30,588 nucleotides of DNA from JACGMN01 sp964522635 (GTDB lineage: Archaea > Halobacteriota > Syntropharchaeia > Alkanophagales > Methanospirareceae), in NCBI GenBank assembly GCA_964522635.1, contig CAZFWT010000011.1, positions 1-30,588 of the forward strand, in the 5' to 3' direction. Position 1 is the stretch's first letter, and each line of letters begins with the position of its first letter. Positions 16,301 through 24,156 of this stretch are shown piece after piece. The notes beneath the pieces were generated by a model. That model saw only the letters and a list, made by a program, of their open reading frames with translations. It was not told the origin of the DNA and searched no databases. Both the position numbers and the translations under genes were made by a program.

Positions 16301-17437
16301 CTAAAGGATCTCCTCCAGATCCTCCAGGAAGTACTGTATCGTCTCTTCATCCGCATGCGGCATGATCACGAGCCGCAGAGCTCTGGGGCTTCGCGTTATC
16401 GATACGCGCCATCGCCGCTCTTCCAGCGCTTTCTTCACGCGCTCTAAATCGTCCTCCGGTAAGTTTAAGGTCACGACGTTCATCACTGGCTCGATGACGG
16501 GGAAGATGCTAAGCCGCTTTGTTCCGCGTATCAGCAACCTCGTGAGGCGCATGCATTCGTGCACAATTTCTTGCAGCCCCTCTCGACCGAGACATTTGAG
16601 CACGGCGTACGTCGCTGCAGTTGAGGCGCCGCTCCTCGTGCCCACGAGCGAGTACTGCTGCTTCGTGCTCAGATACGGCGTTTCCACTACCAACTCATTC
16701 AGGAACGTCGGATCGCGGAACAGGAGGCAGCCCGCGCCGAGTGTGCTCAAGCCCATCTTATGCGGGTCGACCGTGATGGCACTCACGCCGTCGAGCGCGA
16801 AGTCGAATTCATAGTGCTTCTCGAGAAACGGTATCACGAACCCGCCAAAGGCCGCATCCACCAGCAGAAAGAGATCTCGTTCGCATGCGAGCGCCGAGAG
16901 CTCCTCTATCGGATCTATCTGTCCGAATTCAGTCGTTCCTGCTATCCCTACCAGCGCGATCGTGTTACGGTCAATCAGTCGTTCCACCGCATTCACATCC
17001 ACTTTTAGCTGCTCGTCCAGCGAAGCCTGCCGCACCTCGAGGTTCAAGAGGTCCGCAACCTTCTCGAACGAGAAATGAGCGGTTTTTGGAACCACGATGT
17101 TCATATCACGCACACCTCCTTTCCGTCTCCGGTTTCGAATCGCGCGTATGGCCTGGATATTCGATTCTGTACCCCCGGTGGAGATGTAGCCGGCCGCATC
17201 CTCTTTGCCGAGTAGCGAGCCGATCATTCGAACGACTTTCTCCTCCATCTCCTTCGTCCCGGGGAAGAGCTCGGAATCACCGAGATTCGATTCTAAGAAC
17301 ATCTTGTGCGCGTAGATCGCGATTTCGTGTGGATACGTGCACATAGAGCTCAAAATTCGCTCGTACGACAGGTCCATCAACTTCTTCTCCTGAAGCAGTG
17401 ACTCAACCGCCTCTCTGCTCATACCTCGCTCTTCCAT
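16301..17437 (-). CDS. mfnA: MfnA-type L-tyrosine/L-aspartate decarboxylase
   Basis: A 378-residue PLP-dependent group II decarboxylase of the length usual for archaeal MfnA. The cofactor lysine is K227 in VDPHKMGLS. STGGTESN binds phosphate and LVDAAFGGF holds the aspartate facing the pyridine ring. In methanogens MfnA makes tyramine for methanofuran; related archaeal enzymes decarboxylate aspartate to beta-alanine for coenzyme A. The sequence does not separate the two, but either fits an anaerobic C1-metabolising archaeon. The ATG at 17437 has a GAGAGG site about eight bases upstream. It is divergent from the DUF169 gene across 153 bases. Confidence 0.9.
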   Translation of the reverse strand: MEERGMSREAVESLLQEKKLMDLSYERILSSMCTYPHEIAIYAHKMFLESNLGDSELFPGTKEMEEKVVRMIGSLLGKEDAAGYISTGGTESNIQAIRAIRNRRRKGGVRDMNIVVPKTAHFSFEKVADLLNLEVRQASLDEQLKVDVNAVERLIDRNTIALVGIAGTTEFGQIDPIEELSALACERDLFLLVDAAFGGFVIPFLEKHYEFDFALDGVSAITVDPHKMGLSTLGAGCLLFRDPTFLNELVVETPYLSTKQQYSLVGTRSGASTAATYAVLKCLGREGLQEIVHECMRLTRLLIRGTKRLSIFPVIEPVMNVVTLNLPEDDLERVKKALEERRWRVSITRSPRALRLVIMPHADEETIQYFLEDLEEIL

Positions 17438-17545
17438 TTTACATACCTCTCACGATTGATGGCACGGTAAAGCTCCGGGATCAGAGATCCTACGGGAGAG
17501 CTACCGACTAAGTCTTATTCGTCCTCTGTCTACTTAAGTCTGTTA

Positions 17546-17559
17546 GAACTTAGAAGTTC
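17546..17559. promoter_or_regulatory. Palindrome before the DUF169 gene
   Basis: GAACTT-AG-AAGTTC is a perfect 6-base inverted repeat about 30 bases before the ATG at 17591. A TATA-like CTTAAGTC lies at 17533-17540, so the palindrome sits near the expected transcription start, a normal place for an archaeal repressor site. Confidence 0.35.
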
Positions 17560-17590
17560 ATTGGTGGGGCAAAAAAAGGAGCAAAGCGTG

Positions 17591-18328
17591 ATGAACGACT
17601 ATCCTGAAACGGTGCGGATAATTGCGGAAGCGCTGTGCGTACGAAAAGAGCCCGTGGGCGTTACGTACACGGACGAACCGCCGGCTGTGGAGCCCGAGCC
17701 GGGGAGCTACACGGTCTGTGGTGCGATACTGAGGGCAGCGGACGGCGCGGTCATTATGCTCACTGAAGATCGCTGCGCCTGCTCAGGCGGCAGAAGCCAT
17801 ATCGGCCTGACCCAGCGGAGCACGATACCGTGGCAGCTGCTCGTGGAGGGTGAGAAGCTCTGGTACGACGTGAAGACCGCGATTCGGTCAAGTGCGGAGA
17901 CGGAGAAGTTCGCGCGTCCACCAGTAGGCCTGGCCGCGCACGTATACTTTTATCCCGTGGTGAAGAGGGTATTTCGACCTGATCTTGTGCTGCTGCTGGT
18001 CGATGCCGAGCAGGCTGCTCGACTCATTACTTTGAACCAGTTCTGGGACGGGAAGACGCCCTCGCTCGAGATGCGGGGGCCGCTCTGCTGGAGCACCGTG
18101 ACCTATCCGCTTATCTCCGGGAACTTCAATCTCTCGGTTGGCGACATCAGTGCACGTCGGATGGCGCGCTGGGATTCCGATCTTATGGTTGCATCGATTC
18201 CCGTGGAGACGCTGCGAGGGATTGCCGAGGCTGTTCCACTGAGTACAGCGGGAACCGCTGAGCCGTCTGAGCAATTCCACCGAATGACTGAGAAGATGCG
18301 CTCAAAGAGCGGGCACGCAGTGAGGTAA
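17591..18328 (+). CDS. DUF169 family protein
   Basis: The 245-residue product belongs to the DUF169 family: an N-terminal EPVGVTYT segment, a cysteine-rich loop with EDRCACSGGRS and a PLCWSTVTYPL segment. Conserved cysteines suggest metal or cluster binding, but the family's role is unknown. The start at 17591 is preferred because AAGGAG stands nine bases before it; the frame extends back to a TTG at 17561 without a ribosome-binding site. It is a lone gene, divergent from mfnA and convergent with the Cas4-like gene 25 bases downstream. Confidence 0.8.
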   Translation: MNDYPETVRIIAEALCVRKEPVGVTYTDEPPAVEPEPGSYTVCGAILRAADGAVIMLTEDRCACSGGRSHIGLTQRSTIPWQLLVEGEKLWYDVKTAIRSSAETEKFARPPVGLAAHVYFYPVVKRVFRPDLVLLLVDAEQAARLITLNQFWDGKTPSLEMRGPLCWSTVTYPLISGNFNLSVGDISARRMARWDSDLMVASIPVETLRGIAEAVPLSTAGTAEPSEQFHRMTEKMRSKSGHAVR

Positions 18329-18353
18329 AGTAAATTCTTACGTCGTGCTTTAC

Positions 18354-19199
18354 CTACCGCATCAGCAATCGCGAAAGGAGCGTTCTCTTCGTCTCGCACT
18401 GCGCCGCGAAGGCACAGTGCTCACAGGGGGCATTCTCGCCCTTCTCGGGGAATAGCCCGTCCTTCACCCGTTTGACGCGTTTTGCGGTCTGCAGTGCAAG
18501 TGCACGATCACCCCTTTTGATAACGGACGTGCGAACTTCCGGCGCGCGGATATATTCCACAAAGCCGCGCTGCACCGTCGTTTCATACGCATCCTCAAGG
18601 AGCATGGCGTACGCAGCCAGCTGCATACGATCACGTTTCCACACGCTATAGACAGGGCATCTGCCGGTCTTGATGATACCGGGGATATTCTCGTCCTCGG
18701 TTCGTATCAGCTTATCCATGCTCCCGACCAGTCCTAACCGCTGCGAGATGAAGGTTCGTTCCCGCTCAAACCCGAAAGAGCGCTCCAACATCGCCAGTTC
18801 ATCGTCCGATCGCAGCCGCCCGAACCATTCGCTGGTGCTGATCAGCGCCACAAAGTCCGTTTTCACACGCTCGAGAAGATCCTCGTTCACCGAGCCCAGT
18901 TCGTCCTTATAAATCCACTCGATACCGTCAACAATTTCCGCCAGCGTCTGTGCAATCGTTTCATCAGGTTTTCGATCCCTGTTCTTCGGCTCACCTTCTG
19001 GATCGCCCAAACAGAGTTTCTGCCAGTTGAAGCCCAGCTCCTTGAAAAGCACATGCTCGATAGCGCTTCGTTCGTTCACCTGCGCGTGAGCAGGCCGTTC
19101 CTTCCCCTGAGCGTCGAAATAGACCAGCCGCGGACATAAGAGGTAATGCGTCAATTCGGAGACTTTAACGAGCGTAGAGCGATCCTGCAGGACGGGCAT
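18354..19199 (-). CDS. Cas4-like PD-(D/E)XK nuclease with four cysteines
   Basis: The 281-residue protein has the Cas4/RecB-like layout. An N-terminal cysteine C22 stands in a YLLCPRLVYF segment, and C259, C262 and C268 close the protein, together able to hold an iron-sulfur cluster. Between them are D162 (GSMDKL), K177 and the QLAAYAMLLED helix with the Gln and Tyr typical of Cas4. The acidic residue normally two places before the lysine is isoleucine here (G-I-I-K), so cleavage activity may be weak or lost. No CRISPR array or other cas gene is present; stand-alone Cas4-like proteins are common in archaea and may serve DNA repair. It is divergent from PCNA over a shared promoter. Confidence 0.8.
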   Translation of the reverse strand: MPVLQDRSTLVKVSELTHYLLCPRLVYFDAQGKERPAHAQVNERSAIEHVLFKELGFNWQKLCLGDPEGEPKNRDRKPDETIAQTLAEIVDGIEWIYKDELGSVNEDLLERVKTDFVALISTSEWFGRLRSDDELAMLERSFGFERERTFISQRLGLVGSMDKLIRTEDENIPGIIKTGRCPVYSVWKRDRMQLAAYAMLLEDAYETTVQRGFVEYIRAPEVRTSVIKRGDRALALQTAKRVKRVKDGLFPEKGENAPCEHCAFAAQCETKRTLLSRLLMR

Positions 19200-19215
19200 G
19201 ATCTCACACCGAATA

Positions 19216-19225
19216 GTTTAAATAC
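19216..19225. promoter_or_regulatory. Palindromic TATA box shared by the Cas4-like gene and PCNA
   Basis: GTTTAAATAC reads as a good TATA element on both strands. It stands 44-53 bases before the PCNA ATG and only 17-26 bases before the Cas4-like ATG, so the latter's message would be leaderless or nearly so. Confidence 0.5.
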
Positions 19226-19268
19226 ATAAGGGGTAATAGTATAACAAGCCATAGGGGGACGTAGAGAA

Positions 19269-20021
19269 ATGTTTGAGGCCAAGATAGATGCTAACGTGTT
19301 AAAAGAATGTATTGAGTCCATTATCGCGGTGGTTGATGAGGGAAAGTTACGCATATCAGGGGGTGGTTTCCAGCTCAGAGCGGTGGATCCCGCAAATGTG
19401 GCGATGGTCTCCTTTGAGCTGACCCGCGAGGCATTTGATGATTATCGTTTTGAGCAGGAGTCGGAAGCGGATTCGATAGAAATGGGTATCGATTTCGTCA
19501 AGCTGCACGATATCCTGGGCTTTGGCGGGCGTGAGGATGTTGCGTTGCGGCTGGACGAGCAGGCCCAGAAGTTGGTTACCAAGATGGGCAGTCTCGACTA
19601 TACGATCTCGCTACTCGATCCCGGGTCGTTGCGGAAAGAGCCGAAGGTGCCGGAGCTCGATTTCCCCGTGCAGGTGGTGATTGCGAACGAGGAATTCAGA
19701 CGGACGATTCGGGCTGCGGAGAAGATCGGAGACCATATCGTGCTCGGCGTCGACGGAGAGGAGTTCTACATGGAGGTCGAGGGCGAGATGGACAAGCTGC
19801 GCTTGGGCCTGAGGAAGGAGCAGTTGGTTCATTTGACGCCAGGGACGCTCCATTCGCTCTACTCGCTCGATTATATCTCGGCGATGAGCAAAGGCATGAG
19901 CCACGCGGCGAACATCACGCTCAACCTCGGCAAGGATTATCCGCTGCAGGTCGATTTCGAAGTGGCAGAGGGCAAGGGCAAGGTCAGCTATCTGCTCGCG
20001 CCACGAATCGAATCTGAATGA
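19269..20021 (+). CDS. pcn: DNA polymerase sliding clamp PCNA
   Basis: A 250-residue PCNA, the usual length. It has the two-lobed repeat of the family: MFEAKIDA start, an ISGGGFQLRAVDPANVAMV segment, the interdomain linker after residue 118 and a C-terminal YLLAPRIE strand that forms part of the partner-binding pocket. As a trimer it holds DNA polymerase, FEN1, ligase and other PIP-box proteins on DNA. A GGGGG stretch stands about ten bases before the ATG. PriL follows 82 bases downstream on the same strand, so two replication factors are grouped together. Confidence 0.96.
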   Translation: MFEAKIDANVLKECIESIIAVVDEGKLRISGGGFQLRAVDPANVAMVSFELTREAFDDYRFEQESEADSIEMGIDFVKLHDILGFGGREDVALRLDEQAQKLVTKMGSLDYTISLLDPGSLRKEPKVPELDFPVQVVIANEEFRRTIRAAEKIGDHIVLGVDGEEFYMEVEGEMDKLRLGLRKEQLVHLTPGTLHSLYSLDYISAMSKGMSHAANITLNLGKDYPLQVDFEVAEGKGKVSYLLAPRIESE

Positions 20022-20046
20022 ATAATAGATTAGATTAGTAAAGTAA

Positions 20047-20098
20047 GTAGGTAGGTAGAACCGACGGGCCGGGCAGGTAGTAGCAGCACAGGCCCGTC
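20047..20098 (+). terminator. Hairpin and GTAG repeat between PCNA and priL
   Basis: GACGGGCC (20063-20070) and GGCCCGTC (20091-20098) are a perfect 8-base inverted repeat with a 20-base loop, ending five bases before the priL start. Three GTAG units precede it at 20047-20058. It could attenuate read-through from PCNA or mask the priL start; no T run follows, so simple termination is uncertain. Confidence 0.45.
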
Positions 20099-20103
20099 AG
20101 CGT

Positions 20104-21249
20104 ATGATGGAGGAAGGAGTAGTAGAAGCAGCGCACCTGAGCTACTATCCGTTTCTGGCTGCGGCAACGAGTTACGTGGAAGCATCTGGCATTACGCTCG
20201 AGGATCTCATTTCCGGTGCTGCGTTAGAGCGTGCGCGCGTGCGTGGCAAGGAGCGCGTACGTGAAGCGATCCGTGCAGGAGCGATTCGCAAGCCAACGGT
20301 CATGACCAGGGGCCAAGCGGAGATTGAGCTGCTCTCGTATCCTTTCGCTCGCATTCTGGTCTCCTGTATCAACAACGCGCACCTCATTCGCCGCTTTGCA
20401 CTCGCAGAGGCAAAATCCGCGTACATGACACTGAAAGAAAGGTCCGGGTCAGCGTTCGGCGGCGGCGATACCGATTTGCTCTACGAGATGGCGCGTGAAT
20501 TCGAACTCCATCTCGAGCTTTCGGGAATGCCGCACGAGCACGCTCCGGTGCGGATCCCGTTCGTTGAGTATCTGCGATACACGGCGAATCTGCGTGACAA
20601 ACGCTGGAAGCTGGTGAATCGTGCGCTGGAGAAGGGCCAGGTGAACCTGCGAACGAGCGAGTTTTTGCGCATGCTGCAAGAAGCGATTCACGCGCGTATA
20701 CGTAAGGATCTGCCGCTTGACGTGCCTCCTGCGGTCTGCGAGTCGGTGCGGCGGTATTCGAAGGAGCTGGAAGCGGAGCTGGAAGCGTGGCGGAAGAAGT
20801 TCGGTGAGGACGAGCTCGAGACGGGCATGCGAGTAAAAGATCCGGCCAGCTTCCCACCATGTATCAAGGCCATTCTGAGCAACTTACGCGAGGGTGTTAA
20901 CGTCCCGCATACCGCGCGGTTCGCGGTGACCTCGTTTCTGCTGAACGTAGGGCTAACGGTAGATGAAATAATCGAGCTCTACAAGAGCTCACCGGATTTC
21001 GATGAGGAGCGAACGCGGTATCAGGTGGTGCATATCTCGGGCGAGATGGGCAGTACCAGGTACACTGCACCCTCGTGCTCAACCATGCGGACCTACGGGA
21101 ACTGCGTTGATAGTGATGATGTGTGCGAGAAGATTGGGCATCCATTGAGCTATTATAAGCTGAGGTTGAAACTAAAACGTAAGACTGAGCGGAAGGAAAC
21201 ATCTAAAAAAGCAGAGATAGATGAAGGGAGAAGCGAAGGCGAAGGTTAA
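20104..21249 (+). CDS. priL: DNA primase large subunit PriL
   Basis: A 381-residue archaeal/eukaryotic-type primase large subunit. The N-terminal two-thirds is helical and binds the catalytic subunit. The C-terminal domain carries the iron-sulfur cysteines C253 (PPCIKAI), C325, C334 and C341, with the HTARFAVTSFLLNVG segment characteristic of the family, and ends GHPLSYYKLR before a charged tail of about 25 residues. It helps start RNA/DNA primers in replication. Two start codons stand in tandem; no strong ribosome-binding site precedes them, since the upstream hairpin occupies that place. The catalytic subunit PriS is not in the window. Its last 29 bases overlap the restriction-modification gene. 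Confidence 0.95.
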   Translation: MMEEGVVEAAHLSYYPFLAAATSYVEASGITLEDLISGAALERARVRGKERVREAIRAGAIRKPTVMTRGQAEIELLSYPFARILVSCINNAHLIRRFALAEAKSAYMTLKERSGSAFGGGDTDLLYEMAREFELHLELSGMPHEHAPVRIPFVEYLRYTANLRDKRWKLVNRALEKGQVNLRTSEFLRMLQEAIHARIRKDLPLDVPPAVCESVRRYSKELEAELEAWRKKFGEDELETGMRVKDPASFPPCIKAILSNLREGVNVPHTARFAVTSFLLNVGLTVDEIIELYKSSPDFDEERTRYQVVHISGEMGSTRYTAPSCSTMRTYGNCVDSDDVCEKIGHPLSYYKLRLKLKRKTERKETSKKAEIDEGRSEGEG

Positions 21250-24064
21250 AGACCTCGTTGAGCGATTTCGGAATAATATCGATGTTTATAAGCGATCGAC
21301 GTATAACGAGACGCAGGTACGGCGAGAATTCATTGACCCATTCTTTGCAGCGCTGGGCTGGGACGTGAGCAATGCCCAGGGCTATGCGGAGCAGTACAAG
21401 GAGGTTATTCACGAAGATGCGATAAAAGTGGGCCTTTCTACCAGAGCGCCGGATTACAGCTTCAGAATTGGCGGTCAACGGAAGTTCTTTGTAGAAGCGA
21501 AGAAGCCCGCAGTGAACATAAAAGCGGACGTGAGCCCATCATACCAGTTGCGGCGGTATGCGTGGAGTGCGAAACTACCGTTGTCGATTTTAACTGATTT
21601 CGAGGAGTTATCGGTCTTTGACTGCCGGATCAAGCCCAGTCCCCAGGACAAACCCGGTGTGGGGCGAATTGCGTATTACACGTTTGAAGATTATCTCGAT
21701 AGGTTCGATGAGATCTATACTATCTTTTCGAAAGAGGCGATACTCAAAGGCAGTTTTGATCGGTACGCGGAATCAACTAAGGGCAAGAAGGGCACAGCGG
21801 CAGTTGATACCGAGTTTTTGAAGGAGATCGAGAGCTGGCGCGAGTTGCTGGCTAAGAACATTGCACTGCGCAATCCGGACGTGACGATTTACGAGTTGAA
21901 CTACGCGGTGCAGAAGATTATTGACCGGATCATCTTCCTGCGGATTTGCGAGGATAGAGGAATCGAGCCGTACGGGCAGTTGCAGACAAAAGCGGAATCC
22001 GGTGAGGTTTACAAGCACCTGTTAAATCACTTCAAACTTGCGGAGTCCAAATATGACAGTGGCATATTCGATTTCGAGGCGGATAGAATAACGCCCGCGT
22101 TGCATATTGATGATAAGGTCTTGAAAACGATCATAAAGCATCTGTATTATCCAGAGTCACCGTACGAATTTTCAGTGCTCGGTGTGGAAATACTGGGGAA
22201 CGTCTACGAGCAATTCCTGGGTAAGGTCATCCGGCTGACTGCAGGCCATCAAGCAAAGGTGGAGACGAAGCCGGAGGTGAAAAAGGCGGGTGGTGTGTAT
22301 TACACGCCCCAGTATATCGTGGAGTATATCGTTAAGAACACCGTGGGTAACCTGATTGCGGGAAAGACACCGGACGAGATTACGGAACTAAAGATTCTGG
22401 ATCCTGCATGCGGCTCCGGGAGTTTCCTTATCGGGGCGTACACGTACCTGCTGATGTATCACCTTGATTGGTACACCAGTCGCCAGCCGAAGAAGCACAA
22501 GAACGCGGTGTTTCAGGTAAAAGAGAACGAATGGTACCTGACAACGGCGGAGAAGAAGCGGATTCTTTTGAACAATATTTTCGGCGTGGATATAGACCCG
22601 CAGGCGGTCGAGGTAACGAAACTGAGTTTGCTGTTGAAGGTGCTTGAGCACGAGAGCAAAGAGAGCATCGATCAGCAGGTGAAATTAGGGCTGGAAGGCA
22701 TGCTGCCGAATCTTGAGGATAATATCAAGTGCGGGAATTCGCTCATCGGACCCGATTTCTACGAAACCCAGCAGACAACGCTTTTTAATGAGGATGAGAT
22801 GCGTCGGATCAATGTCTTCGATTGGGATGATGACCAAAAAGGGTTCGGGAAGATTATGAAACGCGGCGGGTTCGATTGCGTTATTGGCAATCCGCCTTGG
22901 GGAGCGGACTTCGGAAAAGAAGAGCGTTCCCATCTTGTAAATCGGTATCCCATGGTTCCAACAAAGACTAAGGACAGCTACTTATATTTTCTCTTTCAAG
23001 CAATAGACTTAGTATGTGAGACAGGCTTTCTTGGTTTTATCGTTCCAAATACTTGGTTGCTGATTAACAGTGCAAAGGAGCTACGGCGTGAACTGTTATC
23101 ATTAAACATTAAGGAAATCGTCGACCATGGTGACGGTGTTTTCAAGCAAGCAACCGTAGAAAGTGCAACGTTACTATTAGTGAATTCAAAGGATGAAGAT
23201 AGTAAATGCAGAGCTGTACGTTTCAGAAAAGGGGCAAAAATAGTTGATCATTTAGTAGATAAACGAATCTGGTTAGAAGATGATTATTGCCGTATTATCA
23301 TTGAAATGAATAAAAATGCACAAGAATTACTCAAGAAACTGTGCAATAAATCTGAGCCGTTCGAAAAACGCTGCACTATCATTTGGGGCATAAAGCCATA
23401 CCAAGTTGGACATGGTATACCACCGCAAACCAGAGAAATGTTAGAGAAGCGCGTGTATCATTCTACGACAAGAGAAGGAGCAGATTGGAAGCCATTTTTA
23501 GTTGGCTCAAACGTGGATCGATACCGGTTGCATTTTCCAGGTGATCAGTTCATCAAGTATGGTAAATGGCTGATGTATCCTTCTAATGAGACGCTAATTT
23601 TGCAGCCAAAAATACTAATGCGTCAAACCAGCGACAGCATACGAGCTTGCTACGACGAGTACTGCTTTTATTGTCAGAACTCAGTGTTCATAATTCACAC
23701 AAGTGAGATCAATCTAAAATTCTTGCTGGGATTGCTAAATTCAAAATGTCTGAATTTTGTTTATAAATTGGGTAATCCACAAACATCCAAAGTGTTTGCT
23801 GAAATTAAGCCACGTGTGATTAAACAACTACCTATTTATAGAGTTGATCTTACAAACCCAGCAGAAAAAGCGCAGCACGATAAACTCGTTTCTTTAGTTG
23901 AGAGCATGCTTGAACTGCAGAAGAGATATCACGATGCAAAAATGGAGCGTGACAAAGAGCTTTACGAACGACAGATCAAGATTGTGGATGCGAAGATTGA
24001 TAAACTGGTTTATGAGCTGTACGGGCTGATGGAGGAAGAAGTGAAGGTAGTAGAAGGGCGTTAA
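21221..24064 (+). CDS. Type IIG-like restriction-modification enzyme
   Basis: A 947-residue single-chain enzyme. Residues 1-170 are a PD-(D/E)XK nuclease domain with D78 and E92-A-K94. A helical connector follows. The N6-adenine methyltransferase core has D394-P-A-C-G-S-G for S-adenosylmethionine and N557-P-P-W as the catalytic motif. Residues about 640-890 are a TaqI-like target-recognition domain, then a coiled-coil tail at 896-947. It should methylate and cut the same site, as Eco57I-type enzymes do. It begins 29 bases inside priL and has no promoter of its own in sight. The base composition changes shortly after NPPW (about 22940) from host-like to AT-rich, then recovers in the tail, suggesting the recognition half was exchanged. 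Confidence 0.92.
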   Translation: MKGEAKAKVKDLVERFRNNIDVYKRSTYNETQVRREFIDPFFAALGWDVSNAQGYAEQYKEVIHEDAIKVGLSTRAPDYSFRIGGQRKFFVEAKKPAVNIKADVSPSYQLRRYAWSAKLPLSILTDFEELSVFDCRIKPSPQDKPGVGRIAYYTFEDYLDRFDEIYTIFSKEAILKGSFDRYAESTKGKKGTAAVDTEFLKEIESWRELLAKNIALRNPDVTIYELNYAVQKIIDRIIFLRICEDRGIEPYGQLQTKAESGEVYKHLLNHFKLAESKYDSGIFDFEADRITPALHIDDKVLKTIIKHLYYPESPYEFSVLGVEILGNVYEQFLGKVIRLTAGHQAKVETKPEVKKAGGVYYTPQYIVEYIVKNTVGNLIAGKTPDEITELKILDPACGSGSFLIGAYTYLLMYHLDWYTSRQPKKHKNAVFQVKENEWYLTTAEKKRILLNNIFGVDIDPQAVEVTKLSLLLKVLEHESKESIDQQVKLGLEGMLPNLEDNIKCGNSLIGPDFYETQQTTLFNEDEMRRINVFDWDDDQKGFGKIMKRGGFDCVIGNPPWGADFGKEERSHLVNRYPMVPTKTKDSYLYFLFQAIDLVCETGFLGFIVPNTWLLINSAKELRRELLSLNIKEIVDHGDGVFKQATVESATLLLVNSKDEDSKCRAVRFRKGAKIVDHLVDKRIWLEDDYCRIIIEMNKNAQELLKKLCNKSEPFEKRCTIIWGIKPYQVGHGIPPQTREMLEKRVYHSTTREGADWKPFLVGSNVDRYRLHFPGDQFIKYGKWLMYPSNETLILQPKILMRQTSDSIRACYDEYCFYCQNSVFIIHTSEINLKFLLGLLNSKCLNFVYKLGNPQTSKVFAEIKPRVIKQLPIYRVDLTNPAEKAQHDKLVSLVESMLELQKRYHDAKMERDKELYERQIKIVDAKIDKLVYELYGLMEEEVKVVEGR
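23906..24064 (+). repeat. Tail repeat, parent copy (end of the restriction enzyme gene)
   Basis: Codes for the last 52 residues of the enzyme, opening MLELQKRYHD and closing EEEVKVVEGR. This segment recurs at 25899, 27253, 27894 and 29145, each time between two accessory genes. This is the only copy joined to a full enzyme. Confidence 0.9.
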
Positions 24065-24156
24065 GAAGGGAGAGATTTTATATGAAAAGAAGGCAGATTA
24101 AGAATAGGAAGTTACGGGTGGGATGTGATGGCTTTTGAGGAGATGATTCTATCGTC
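24065..24156 (+). promoter_or_regulatory. Promoter region and possible gene remnant before the first accessory gene
   Basis: A TATA-like TTTTATATG stands at 24076-24084, the only good promoter in the island. The next 90 bases hold two tiny frames. One of 18 codons starts at 24082. One of 16 codons starts at 24128 (MAFEEMILSS) and runs past the GTG at 24157 before stopping. The second looks like the start of a lost gene. Confidence 0.4.

Noticed and set aside
18354..19199. CRISPR-Cas locus around the Cas4-like gene
   Set aside because: No regular direct repeats with spacers and no cas1, cas2 or effector gene is visible in the window.
21221..24064. BREX PglX methylase
   Set aside because: The enzyme is shorter than PglX, has its own N-terminal PD-(D/E)XK nuclease domain, and no other brx/pgl genes are present.
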